A stretch of 5,785 nt of DNA from Candidatus Poribacteria bacterium (GTDB lineage: Bacteria; Poribacteria; WGA-4E; WGA-3G): positions 1 to 5,785 of the forward strand of contig VXZL01000590.1 of the NCBI GenBank assembly GCA_009845505.1, written 5' to 3'. Of this stretch, positions 1 through 5,523 are shown one piece after another. How positions within the stretch are numbered: the first letter of the stretch is position 1; each line of letters opens with the position of its first letter. Position numbers and translations under genes: made by a program. The notes below the pieces were generated by a model. It did no database searches. It was not told the origin of the DNA and saw nothing but the letters and a program-made list of their open reading frames with translations.

Positions 1-34
1 ATACGAAAACAACTTCACAAACCTACTATTTCTG

Positions 35-1306
35 TCAATATTGCGTAAGTCCTATTTTTAATGTTTCTTGTAAATATCTGAGTCCTCTGTAACGTGCTTT
101 GATGTCTAAGACGCCAAAACCGGGATGTTCCGGGTTTCCGAACATCTCACGGAGTTTCGCTGAAACATTGACCATGAACATGGACAGGTTCGCAGCAGTG
201 TTGACCGGTATCTCCTTGACGTTGATAAAATCGTCTAAGCCCCAAAACTGTTTTGCGTCCCGGAAGTTGAACGCAATTTGAAATCGGAGCGCGTAATAAT
301 CACTCATTGTTTCGGCATCCAACTCGAGATCGGAGGCGAAAAATAAAACGTGTGATGTCTCTTTTGTCTTTGCGTCAGTTTTTCGCAAACACACGACATT
401 CAAGGGGTCCGGGAAGCGTTTGGGTTTCCGACATTCTATTTCATAGACTTCCGTGGTGATGTTGCCTTGCGTCTGTGTTGAAACCCGATATTTGCTGTCA
501 ATCTCTTTAGGATTGAACTTTTCACCATAGATAGCGGGTGTCCGCGTCCTTGATAAGGTGTCGCCGGTGGCAAATACAAGGCTGCATCTCTACGAAGTTT
601 TGAAATCAGATGGAGATCACAGTTTCTGAGCATCTGTAGCGTGTTATTGTTTCCGAAGTAGCCATCATCGAATCGGTATGAAACCTCTAATCGTTGCTAA
701 GACCGTCTTGAGCATAGATTGGCTCTGTTTCAAAGTGTCGTTGAGGACGATCTCGGACTTGTTTCGATCTTTGCTCCCTTTCGGACGTCCCGGTTTACCT
801 TGTGTTTCCGAAGTTTTTGAGACAGTGCGTTCTTTGCGTGATGTTTGGATCGTTTTCGGTGTCGTTGATGCTTCCCCTCGGACGATCTGTTCCATACACA
901 TTGGGTATGAACGGCGCTGCTTGATGCTGATGATTGACACCGCAAAAAATACCAGACCCGGTATGACTTTACCGATTATTGATGAGAAAAAACGCGATAA
1001 ACCGTATGTGGCATCGCCTGATTTTGGCACAACTGTTTCATCACCGGCAAGCAAATATACATCATCGGGATCATACAGATGTGCTCTAAAGAAGACCCAA
1101 AAAAGTCTGCTCCAAGGGATGAGTGTGTTGTAAAACCTTTGGATCGTGCGATAACTCCCGCCTTCTTTCGTCCAACGAGAGATATTTCGCAGCGTTACGC
1201 CCCCGGTCATCGCAAGCACTGCGAACACGATTTCGCAGAACTGACGAGGCGTTGGTGCTGATAAATATGGACTGAAAACTGTAAATAAGGATACAATCTC
1301 TGACAT
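35..1306 (-). pseudogene. Broken IS4-superfamily DDE transposase, two compensating frameshifts
   Basis: The transposase can be rebuilt as about 423 codons from ATG at 1306 to TGA at 37-35. The N-terminal frame (1306-665) holds LAGDETVVPKSG with the first catalytic Asp at residue 89, followed by a Lys/Arg-rich linker. Around 679-697 the sense jumps to a second frame, which carries DDGYFGNN (second Asp) and ISKLRRDAALYLPP. Around 528-545 it returns to the original frame and runs to the end. That last part carries YALRFQIAFNFRDAK, which fits the IS4-type spacing Y-(2)-R-(3)-E-(6)-K exactly, except that Glu is Ala (codon GCG; one base from GAG). No single frame covers the protein: the N-terminal frame stops at 665 and the C-terminal frame has a TAG near 590. 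A weak AAGG ribosome site precedes the start. IS4 versus IS701-type placement is from memory. No terminal inverted repeats or target duplication could be identified. Confidence 0.88.
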
Positions 1307-1345
1307 GGGTAAACATCCTTGTAAGTTGGGTTTGTTTCACCTATA

Positions 1346-1374
1346 ACTTTAGGATATTTACCCTATTTAGTCAA
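1346..1374 (-). promoter_or_regulatory. Probable sigma70-type promoter of the transposase
   Basis: Read on the minus strand, TTGACT (1374-1369, 5/6 match to the -35 consensus) is followed by a 17-nt spacer and TAAAGT (1351-1346, 4/6 match to the -10 consensus). The site lies about 40 nt upstream of the transposase ATG at 1306, a normal distance for a promoter inside an IS end. The call rests on consensus matching only. Confidence 0.45.
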
Positions 1375-1417
1375 TCATTTTGGCGAAGGTATTGTATCAT
1401 AGGAGAAAGGGTTCATA

Positions 1418-1507
1418 ATGTCTGACAAAACGAAGAATGACTTGCTGCCAGAAACTGAAGGTATAACAGATTTTGGAATTGAATCGTTTCCTTCGACTGA
1501 AGGTTGA
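1418..1507 (+). CDS. Putative 29-residue peptide of unknown function
   Basis: ATG at 1418 is preceded by a strong purine-rich ribosome site (AGGAGAAAGG, 1401-1410) at a normal distance. The frame runs 29 codons to TGA at 1505-1507. The product starts MSDKTKNDLLPETEG, is acidic, and has no cysteine, signal peptide or membrane segment. The nine bases ACTGAAGGT occur twice, giving Thr-Glu-Gly twice, the second time at the very C-terminus. The stop overlaps a TTG (1504-1506) in the frame of the next gene, so the two frames could be translationally coupled. Alternatively, this is the N-terminal part of one longer gene split by a frameshift. Whether the peptide is made is unproven; the ribosome site is the main support. 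Confidence 0.4.
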   Translation: MSDKTKNDLLPETEGITDFGIESFPSTEG

Positions 1508-1548
1508 AAACCACACCATCTTTGCCTGAATACAAGAAAGGAGATTAT

Positions 1549-1851
1549 ATGAATAATCCACATACACGACTTCGGGTTACGATGCTTGATGGAGAAATTA
1601 TTCAATGCCATATAGCAGCAGATACTGTAGAAAAGGTGATTTTTAGACTTGGCCCTGAGCGTGTCTTAAGCGTAGATGACAACAATATGCTTATTTCACG
1701 GTTTCAGTTATCTTCAAGCAGTCGGCAATTCGATAAAGTGGGTGAGTACTATATATCGAGAGATCTAAGAAACGAACACAAAAAAGCATGTCTTGACAGA
1801 ATTGCTGAGCGTCTTGGTGTCTCAATGAAAGTCGAAATTATTCCGAAATAG
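1549..1851 (+). CDS. Conserved-looking hypothetical protein, 100 residues
   Basis: I do not recognise a named family. The chosen start is ATG at 1549, because AAAGGAG (1537-1543) sits five bases upstream. The same frame is open back to a TTG at 1504, which would add 15 residues and overlap the preceding 29-codon ORF. The product is soluble with no signal peptide or membrane segment. Its N-terminal part (RLRVTMLDGEIIQCHIA) looks like beta strands. The centre contains FRLGPERVLSVDD. The C-terminal part has GEYYISRD, then a basic helix (ERLGV) and a strand ending KVEIIPK. From memory, this C-terminal pattern resembles the tail of uncharacterised bacterial proteins, but I cannot attach a function. 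It lies between a dead transposase and an oxidoreductase gene about 100 nt further on, so context gives no clear role. Confidence 0.7.
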   Translation: MNNPHTRLRVTMLDGEIIQCHIAADTVEKVIFRLGPERVLSVDDNNMLISRFQLSSSSRQFDKVGEYYISRDLRNEHKKACLDRIAERLGVSMKVEIIPK

Positions 1852-1952
1852 GCTTCTATTGTTTATCAAGTACCATACACCTCTTGAGCCAAGCGCAACA
1901 TTATCTGGAAGTCTTTATTAATTTCTTGGAAAATAGACGAAGGAGATTCATA

Positions 1953-3041
1953 ATGGCAGATCAATTGAGAGTTGGGATTGTTGGGGCGCATCGAGGGAGT
2001 TCTTACGTCGTACCTTTCAAAGCGATAGCGGAAACCGATGTAACGGCGGTTTGTGACATCAATGAGGAAACCCTCCAGAACGTTGCTGAACGGTTTGATA
2101 TTCCGCAGAAGTTCACAGATTATGGTGCGATGCTGGATGCAGTTGATCTGGTTGTCCTTGCTACCCCTGAGAACTTGCACGTGCCGCAGTCCATCGAGGC
2201 GTTGGAAGCCGGGAAACACGTCATTAGCGAGGTAACCGCTGCTGTCAAGTTAGAAGAATGCTACGACTTGGTTCGGGCGGTTCGGAAGTCGTCTGCTAAG
2301 TATACGATGGCTGAAAATACCTGCTACTCGAAATCAAACGTGCTCATCCGCAGCATGGTAGAGGCAGGAATGTTTGGGGATGTCTATTTCGGGGAGGGAG
2401 AGTATCTTCACAACATTAAATCTCTCCATCACGATGCAGATGGCAACCCAACATGGCGTTACTATTGGCAGGTAGGCATTAATCGGTGTAATTATGCGAC
2501 GCATAGCCTCGGTCCCGTGCTTCAGTGGTTCGGTGGACGAGTTGTGAGTGTCTGTTGTCTTGGAACGGGTGTCAATACCGATCCGGAACATGCGATGGAA
2601 GATACCGTGATGATGCTGTGTAAGACTGATGGCGGTGGGTTAATCAAAATTCGGATTGATATGCTCTCGAACCGTCCTGCGAATTCCTATTTCAGCTTGC
2701 AAGGGACAAAAGGCTGCTATGAGAGTTCGCGTGGATTGGGTGCGGCACCGAAGATTTGGTTGGATGAGTTCTCGGTAGCTGAGCAGTGGCGACCGCTTTC
2801 GCAGTTTGAAGACTGCTTACCCGAACGATGGAAGAACCCGCCTGCTGAGTCTGAGAATGCGGGCGATCTGGGTGAGTATTTCAAGGTGCGGGATTTTGTT
2901 GATAGTATCCTCACGGATACGCCGCCGCCGCTTGATGTCTATACGGCAATGGATTTCACAGTGCCGGGATTGGTTTCGGAGCAATCGATCGCAAGCGGTG
3001 GCGCACCGATGGAAGTTCCAGATTTTCGGAAAATTGAATAA
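1953..3041 (+). CDS. Gfo/Idh/MocA-family oxidoreductase
   Basis: This is a predicted NAD(P)-dependent dehydrogenase or related enzyme acting on sugars or other polyols, 362 residues, the usual family length. ATG at 1953 follows AAGGAG (1940-1945) by seven bases; the longer open frame from 1884 lacks such a site. The N-terminal Rossmann fold opens with RVGIVGAHRGSS (residues 6-17), a variant of the glycine-rich nucleotide-binding loop. LVVLATPENLHVPQSIEAL (67-85) and AGKHVISE (86-93) are typical of the family. The C-terminal domain follows, with NYATHSLGPV (180-189) placing a conserved His at 184. Where most members read E-K-P after the GKHV strand, this protein reads SEVTAAV, so the catalytic Lys is absent. 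AENTCYS (120-126) replaces the usual following strand. No signal peptide is seen, so it is probably cytoplasmic. The substrate cannot be told. It stands alone and converges on the minus-strand cluster. Confidence 0.9.
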   Translation: MADQLRVGIVGAHRGSSYVVPFKAIAETDVTAVCDINEETLQNVAERFDIPQKFTDYGAMLDAVDLVVLATPENLHVPQSIEALEAGKHVISEVTAAVKLEECYDLVRAVRKSSAKYTMAENTCYSKSNVLIRSMVEAGMFGDVYFGEGEYLHNIKSLHHDADGNPTWRYYWQVGINRCNYATHSLGPVLQWFGGRVVSVCCLGTGVNTDPEHAMEDTVMMLCKTDGGGLIKIRIDMLSNRPANSYFSLQGTKGCYESSRGLGAAPKIWLDEFSVAEQWRPLSQFEDCLPERWKNPPAESENAGDLGEYFKVRDFVDSILTDTPPPLDVYTAMDFTVPGLVSEQSIASGGAPMEVPDFRKIE

Positions 3042-3057
3042 CAAAGTGGCGGTGGAG

Positions 3058-3094
3058 GGTAGAATTGATCTCGGAACGATCTTAATATTCTACC
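3058..3094. terminator. Weak inverted repeat between convergent genes, possible terminator
   Basis: GGTAGAAT (3058-3065) and its complement ATTCTACC (3087-3094) form 8-bp arms around a 21-nt loop. They sit where the oxidoreductase gene (ending 3041) and the zinc-ribbon gene (ending 3082, minus strand) meet. The right arm is inside the last codons of the zinc-ribbon gene. No U-tract follows on either strand, so intrinsic termination is doubtful. Position is the main reason to list it. Confidence 0.25.
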
Positions 3095-3258
3095 TCTACA
3101 GGATCAAAAACAAGCCCGCAGCTGCTGCAGCGGTATCCGCTATCCAGGTCGGCCTCGACGAGTGGGAAGAGCATGCCACAGCAAATCGGACACGGTTCGT
3201 CAATCTCCATTTGGGCTTGTTCTATTTCACCGGAGCGGTTTTCAAATTCAACAATCAT
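3082..3258 (-). CDS. Small four-cysteine zinc-ribbon protein
   Basis: The product is 58 residues. I place the start at ATG 3258-3256, because an AAAAGGAG site lies directly upstream, overlapping the stop of the rhodanese gene. The frame is open further upstream, but only as antisense to the rhodanese gene. The N-terminal half is acidic (residues 1-20). CPICC (23-27) and CSSC (44-47) then give a CxxC-x17-CxxC arrangement typical of a zinc ribbon, with GYRC before the second pair. There is no catalytic motif, signal peptide or membrane segment. It is the last gene of the tightly spaced DUF971-rhodanese-zinc-ribbon set, 13 nt after the rhodanese, so it is probably cotranscribed. It may be a metal-binding or protein-interaction accessory of the same process. 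The function is unknown. Confidence 0.75.
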   Translation of the reverse strand: MIVEFENRSGEIEQAQMEIDEPCPICCGMLFPLVEADLDSGYRCSSCGLVFDPVEVEY

Positions 3259-3271
3259 GTGAGTTCTCCTT

Positions 3272-3601
3272 TTAATATCTCGGTAGGGTCGGATCAATTT
3301 CGGCTGCCCACTGATCAATACCACCTGCGAGGTTTTTGGCATCACGGAATCCGTTTTGGTGCAGGTAGGCGGTGGCATAGAGGCTTCGTTGTCCGTGATG
3401 GCAGTAGACAACAATCTCTTGTTCTGCGGGGATATTGCCTATATGATTCGGTAAGGTGTTCAATGGTATTAACCATGCCCCTTCAATATGCACGAGGTCG
3501 TATTCACTCGGTTCTCGAACATCAATCAACAACACGGCGGCATCTGTGTCTAATTTTTCTTTTAACTCTTGTACGGAAATTTCAGGGATATATGTTTCCA
3601 T
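3272..3601 (-). CDS. Single-domain rhodanese (sulfurtransferase)
   Basis: The 109-residue protein matches the usual length of a stand-alone rhodanese domain. These domains carry a persulfide on a cysteine and pass sulfur to thiol acceptors. LLIDVREPSEY (24-34) with the following HIEGAWLIPL is the classical N-terminal rhodanese signature. The active-site loop is CHHGQRS with Cys67 and Arg72. GFRDAKNLAGGIDQW (84-98) is the conserved C-terminal stretch. No signal peptide is seen, so it should be cytoplasmic. ATG at 3601 lies three bases after the DUF971 stop, and a GGAG-type site falls inside the end of that gene, suggesting coupled translation. In this neighbourhood of Fe-S assembly genes it plausibly handles sulfur for cluster building, but the partner is inferred from context only. 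Confidence 0.92.
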   Translation of the reverse strand: METYIPEISVQELKEKLDTDAAVLLIDVREPSEYDLVHIEGAWLIPLNTLPNHIGNIPAEQEIVVYCHHGQRSLYATAYLHQNGFRDAKNLAGGIDQWAAEIDPTLPRY

Positions 3602-3604
3602 AAA

Positions 3605-3988
3605 TCAGGTTTCTTTCTCCGGTTCTAAGGGTGATAGTGGTGCACATTCTGGACACGGGCACGTCTCGCGTAGCACTTCAAACGGATAGATACCTGTAGC
3701 GTGTCCATCATTCCAATTAAACTGTAGGGCGTAACGACCGACCAATTGAATATCAAGGGGTTGAATATCGTCTGAAACTGCAATGAGCGTTATATCTCCG
3801 TCGCCTTGCGGTGAAAAGAGGGAGTGAACATCTCTGCCTTTGTGCCGGATGATGGCGCATTCAGCGCACGGACACATCTGACGGAGGTAGGGATATGGAT
3901 ACCAACTACTATGCCCGTCTTTCCACTCTATCTGAAAGGCGTTCGGGTGTTTCTTAAGAAGTTTCGGTTGTTTTGCAATCCTGTTCAT
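3605..3988 (-). CDS. DUF971 protein (GBBH-like N-terminal domain)
   Basis: The 127-residue protein is a stand-alone DUF971 domain (also the N-terminal domain of gamma-butyrobetaine hydroxylase). It shows both halves of the family pattern. First half: IEWKDGHSSWYP (19-30), LRQMCPCAEC. Second half: LVGRYALQFNWNDGH, TGIYPFEVLRETCPCPEC. Both halves end in a CPCxEC motif, so a bound metal (often zinc in this family) is plausible. Stand-alone members are often found next to Fe-S assembly genes; their biochemical role is not settled. ATG at 3988 has no recognisable Shine-Dalgarno sequence, because the tandem hairpin repeat runs up to it. The gene is followed three bases later by the rhodanese. The family call is firm; the precise role is not. 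Confidence 0.88.
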   Translation of the reverse strand: MNRIAKQPKLLKKHPNAFQIEWKDGHSSWYPYPYLRQMCPCAECAIIRHKGRDVHSLFSPQGDGDITLIAVSDDIQPLDIQLVGRYALQFNWNDGHATGIYPFEVLRETCPCPECAPLSPLEPEKET

Positions 3989-3990
3989 GA

Positions 3991-4115
3991 TACAGGTTAC
4001 GGCACAAGGGGTGCCTGCTACAGGTTACGGCACACGGCGTGTGCCTACTACTTTAAAAGATACCGAATACAGGTTACGGCACACGGCGTGTGCCTACTAC
4101 TTTAAAAGATACCGA
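3991..4115 (-). repeat. Tandem GTAG-associated hairpin repeats, 2 full units plus 1 partial
   Basis: Two identical 48-bp units lie at 4019-4066 and 4068-4115 (period 49). A diverged, shortened unit lies at 3991-4018. Each full unit holds the palindrome GGCACACGGCGTGTGCC (4029-4045 and 4078-4094); the partial unit holds GGCACAAGGGGTGCC (4001-4015). On the minus strand each palindrome is preceded by GTAG plus two bases and followed by GTAACCTGTA. The unit at 4068-4115 includes the last codons and stop of the SufT-like gene, so the duplicate at 4019-4066 carries a copy of that gene end. The array fills the space before the DUF971 start. It may act as an mRNA processing or attenuation element, or be a REP-like mobile repeat. 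Confidence 0.85.
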
Positions 4116-4404
4116 GTTCGTCTCTTGCGTCTTCGCTCATCATTTCCATGGTCCAACGCGGGTCCCAAACGACATTGACATTCACTTCATTAACGCCTTC
4201 CATCTGCTGCGTGACGTGCTGGGTGCCGTTGACAATCTGTCCACCGGCGGGACATCCTGGACTCGTTAAAGTCATCGTAATATCGACCGTTGTGTCGTTG
4301 ATGTCAACACCGTAGATGAGTCCCATGTCAACGATATTAATACCGATTTCTGGATCAATAATATTTTCTTTGATAGTCTCTAAGACAGATGCTTCTGATA
4401 CCAT
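4102..4404 (-). CDS. sufT: MIP18/DUF59 Fe-S assembly factor (SufT/PaaD-like)
   Basis: The 100-residue protein belongs to the MIP18 (DUF59) family, whose bacterial members help mature or repair Fe-S proteins. DPEIGINIVDMGLIYGV (17-33) is the family hallmark. ITMTLTSPGCPAG (42-54) carries the conserved Cys51. VVWDPRWTMEMMSEDAR (78-94) and the ending ELGIF are typical of the SufT/PaaD type, and the length fits a single-domain member. The start is well supported: AGGAGG (4418-4413) lies eight bases upstream of ATG 4404. It follows the Rieske gene after 97 nt filled by an inverted pair of palindromes and precedes the DUF971 gene after a hairpin array. SufT is chosen over PaaD because the neighbours are Fe-S assembly genes and no phenylacetate genes are seen. 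Confidence 0.92.
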   Translation of the reverse strand: MVSEASVLETIKENIIDPEIGINIVDMGLIYGVDINDTTVDITMTLTSPGCPAGGQIVNGTQHVTQQMEGVNEVNVNVVWDPRWTMEMMSEDARDELGIF

Positions 4405-4435
4405 TTAAATTCCCTCCTGTAACGTGAGCTCGATT

Positions 4436-4492
4436 GTAGGGCAAACTGTTAGTTTGCGTGTCAAACAGGCACAAACTGACAGTTTGTGCTAC
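4436..4492. repeat. REPIN/BIME-like inverted pair of GTAG hairpins
   Basis: On the plus strand GTAG (4436-4439) is followed by a 7-bp hairpin, GCAAACTGTTAGTTTGC (4441-4457). On the minus strand GTAG (4492-4489) is followed by a longer hairpin whose arms are GCACAAACTG (4469-4478) and CAGTTTGTGC (4480-4489). The two hairpins share the core AAACTG-AGTTT and point towards each other, so the 57-bp block is an inverted pair with GTAG at both outer ends. GTAG next to an imperfect palindrome is the known layout of REP elements recognised by RAYT (TnpA-REP) enzymes. It lies between the Rieske stop and the SufT-like start, and could also affect termination or mRNA stability. Confidence 0.7.
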
Positions 4493-4501
4493 AAAGTCCC
4501 T

Positions 4502-4816
4502 TTATTCATCAAGGCTGATAAGAATGTCATCATCCTCAACTTTGACGGTGTAACATTCGATGTCTTCAACCGCAGGCATACAGAGTGCTTTTCCGGTTTT
4601 CACGCAGAAACGAGCACCGTGTCGGGGGCATTCGATTTCGTCGCCACTGAACCAACCTTCGGCTAATGGCCCGTCATCATGTGTACAAACGTCCTCTATG
4701 GCATAGAATTCGCCTTGCACATTGAAGAGTAGCACTGGCACAAAATCCACTTCAACCAATTTCTTGGTGCCGGGTGGGGTTTCACTAACTTTTGCAACTT
4801 TATAGAATTGTGGCAT
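4502..4816 (-). CDS. Rieske-type [2Fe-2S] ferredoxin
   Basis: The 104-residue protein is a single Rieske domain of the soluble ferredoxin type. It should bind a [2Fe-2S] cluster through two Cys and two His and carry electrons. CTHDDGPLAEGW (44-55) gives Cys44 and His46, and CPRHGARF (63-70) gives Cys63 and His66, with the usual spacing. The second-box sequence CPRHGARF is typical of small NirD/BphF-like ferredoxins. There is no membrane anchor, so it should be cytoplasmic. ATG at 4816 is the only good start by homology; the extended frame to 4873 begins at a TTG and adds a Lys/Arg-rich stretch unlike the family. The nearest purine-rich site (AGGAAAAGGA) is about 14 nt away, so initiation may be weak. 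Neighbouring Fe-S assembly genes suggest it supplies electrons or a cluster to that pathway; this is inference. Confidence 0.93.
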   Translation of the reverse strand: MPQFYKVAKVSETPPGTKKLVEVDFVPVLLFNVQGEFYAIEDVCTHDDGPLAEGWFSGDEIECPRHGARFCVKTGKALCMPAVEDIECYTVKVEDDDILISLDE

Positions 4817-4861
4817 ATTCGTGTTTTTTTTCCTTTTCCTCGCTTTGTTAGTCTTTGGAGC

Positions 4862-4873
4862 TTGTAAGTACAA
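4862..4873. promoter_or_regulatory. Small inverted repeat upstream of the Rieske gene
   Basis: TTGTA (4862-4866) and TACAA (4869-4873) are perfect 5-bp inverted arms separated by two bases. They lie in the 80-nt gap between the toxin stop and the Rieske start. The size would fit a small operator, but a 5-bp dyad can occur by chance in AT-rich DNA. No clear promoter pair was found beside it. Confidence 0.2.
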
Positions 4874-4896
4874 ACATATACCGAAGGAACTCTGTT

Positions 4897-5226
4897 TTAA
4901 CGCATCGTATAAGCTCTAACATGTGGACCTACAGTTAAAAAAACAACCGTTTCAGATTCTTTTTCATCGCAGAAACAATACTGACACTCTTTAATTGATT
5001 GGCATTCTTCACAAATAACAAAAATTATTCGGAAATTTCTATCTACCCGAGAACTACGACAACCCCGTAAATCTAATCCACCGGAAACTCGCCCGAGACG
5101 CTCCGTGCGATCATAGGGATTTACAAGAATCTGCTCAATTTTTCGTTGGATACGTTGACGTAAATTTGAATAACGAATAAGATTGCGGACGAATCGCTCT
5201 TCATAGAACGCCTGATAGTTATCCAT
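4897..5226 (-). CDS. RelE/ParE-superfamily toxin with a Cys-rich insert
   Basis: The 109-residue protein looks like a type II toxin of the RelE/ParE superfamily, whose RelE members cleave mRNA on the ribosome. Typical features are FVRNLIRYSNLRQRIQRKI (helical, 12-30), LDLRGCRSSRVDRNFRIIF (51-69, with conserved basic residues Arg60 and Arg66), and the closing VVFLTVGPHVRAY. Between the last strands it carries CEECQSIKECQYCFC (72-86), where Cys72, 75, 81 and 84 form CxxC-x5-CxxC, a possible zinc knuckle. The usual HD of the GxHD ending reads HV here. The start overlaps the last eight bases of the antitoxin gene, the arrangement expected for a coupled toxin-antitoxin pair. Whether it cleaves RNA or has another activity cannot be told. 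Confidence 0.8.
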   Translation of the reverse strand: MDNYQAFYEERFVRNLIRYSNLRQRIQRKIEQILVNPYDRTERLGRVSGGLDLRGCRSSRVDRNFRIIFVICEECQSIKECQYCFCDEKESETVVFLTVGPHVRAYTMR

Positions 5227-5452
5227 TCCAAATCTCTTCGTGGGTGTAAAACTTTAACTGTCCGGTTTTTTTGCGTTCAAGAATATCCTCCATATCCTCA
5301 TAAAGCGGAGATTCCTTGTCAAGGTGAAAAAACCCTAACTCCTGCACCGCAAATTCGACCAGTTCTTCACGAACAACCTTGCGAATGACCTCTTCCAACT
5401 GCTGAACACTTAGTGTAACTTTAGTTTCTTGTGGTGCTGTGTCATTACTCAT
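5219..5452 (-). CDS. Antitoxin of the RelE-like toxin-antitoxin pair
   Basis: The 77-residue protein lies directly upstream of the toxin and overlaps it by eight bases. The ATG at 5452 is chosen because an AAAAGGAG site is about ten bases upstream; the TTG at 5461 would be too close to that site. The N-terminal third is a polar strand and helix (KVTLSVQQLEEVIRKVVREE, 11-30). The C-terminal part (SPLYEDMEDILERKKTGQL, 48-66, then KFYTHEEIWNG) is an acidic helix and tail of the kind that wraps around RelE-family toxins. No classical helix-turn-helix is obvious, so it may lack an own DNA-binding domain or use an unusual one. Identification depends mainly on its position and on the recognisable toxin downstream. 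Confidence 0.78.
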   Translation of the reverse strand: MSNDTAPQETKVTLSVQQLEEVIRKVVREELVEFAVQELGFFHLDKESPLYEDMEDILERKKTGQLKFYTHEEIWNG

Positions 5453-5523
5453 TACGTTCAAACTCCTTTTGCTTCACGGACTCAAGGACTCTCCAGCAGC
5501 TAAAAAGCGGTGCAGATAAATAA

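Noticed and set aside
678..1133. Plus-strand open frame of 151 codons inside the IS
   Set aside because: It is antisense to recognisable transposase sequence and has no ribosome site or motif.
35..1306. Programmed ribosomal frameshifting in the transposase
   Set aside because: Two shifts in opposite directions would be needed, no slippery heptamer is evident at either place, and the catalytic Glu appears lost as well; decay is simpler.
1..1400. Terminal inverted repeats of the IS
   Set aside because: Only a short ACAAACC match was found between the ends, in no convincing inverted alignment; the left end may be outside the window.
1418..1507. LPETE in the 29-residue ORF as a sortase signal
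   Set aside because: The motif is not LPxTG, and there is no membrane segment or signal peptide after or before it.
1375..1611. Minus-strand open frame of 78 codons
   Set aside because: It is antisense to the better supported plus-strand ORFs, with no ribosome site and no recognisable pattern.
2806..3603. Long plus-strand open frame of 265 codons
   Set aside because: It overlaps the oxidoreductase in another frame and lies antisense to the rhodanese and zinc-ribbon genes, which have clear motifs; its translation is Arg/Ser-rich without any family pattern.
3991..4115. Possible CRISPR array
   Set aside because: There are only two full units, contiguous at a 49-bp period with a single base between them, so no spacers; one unit overlaps coding sequence.
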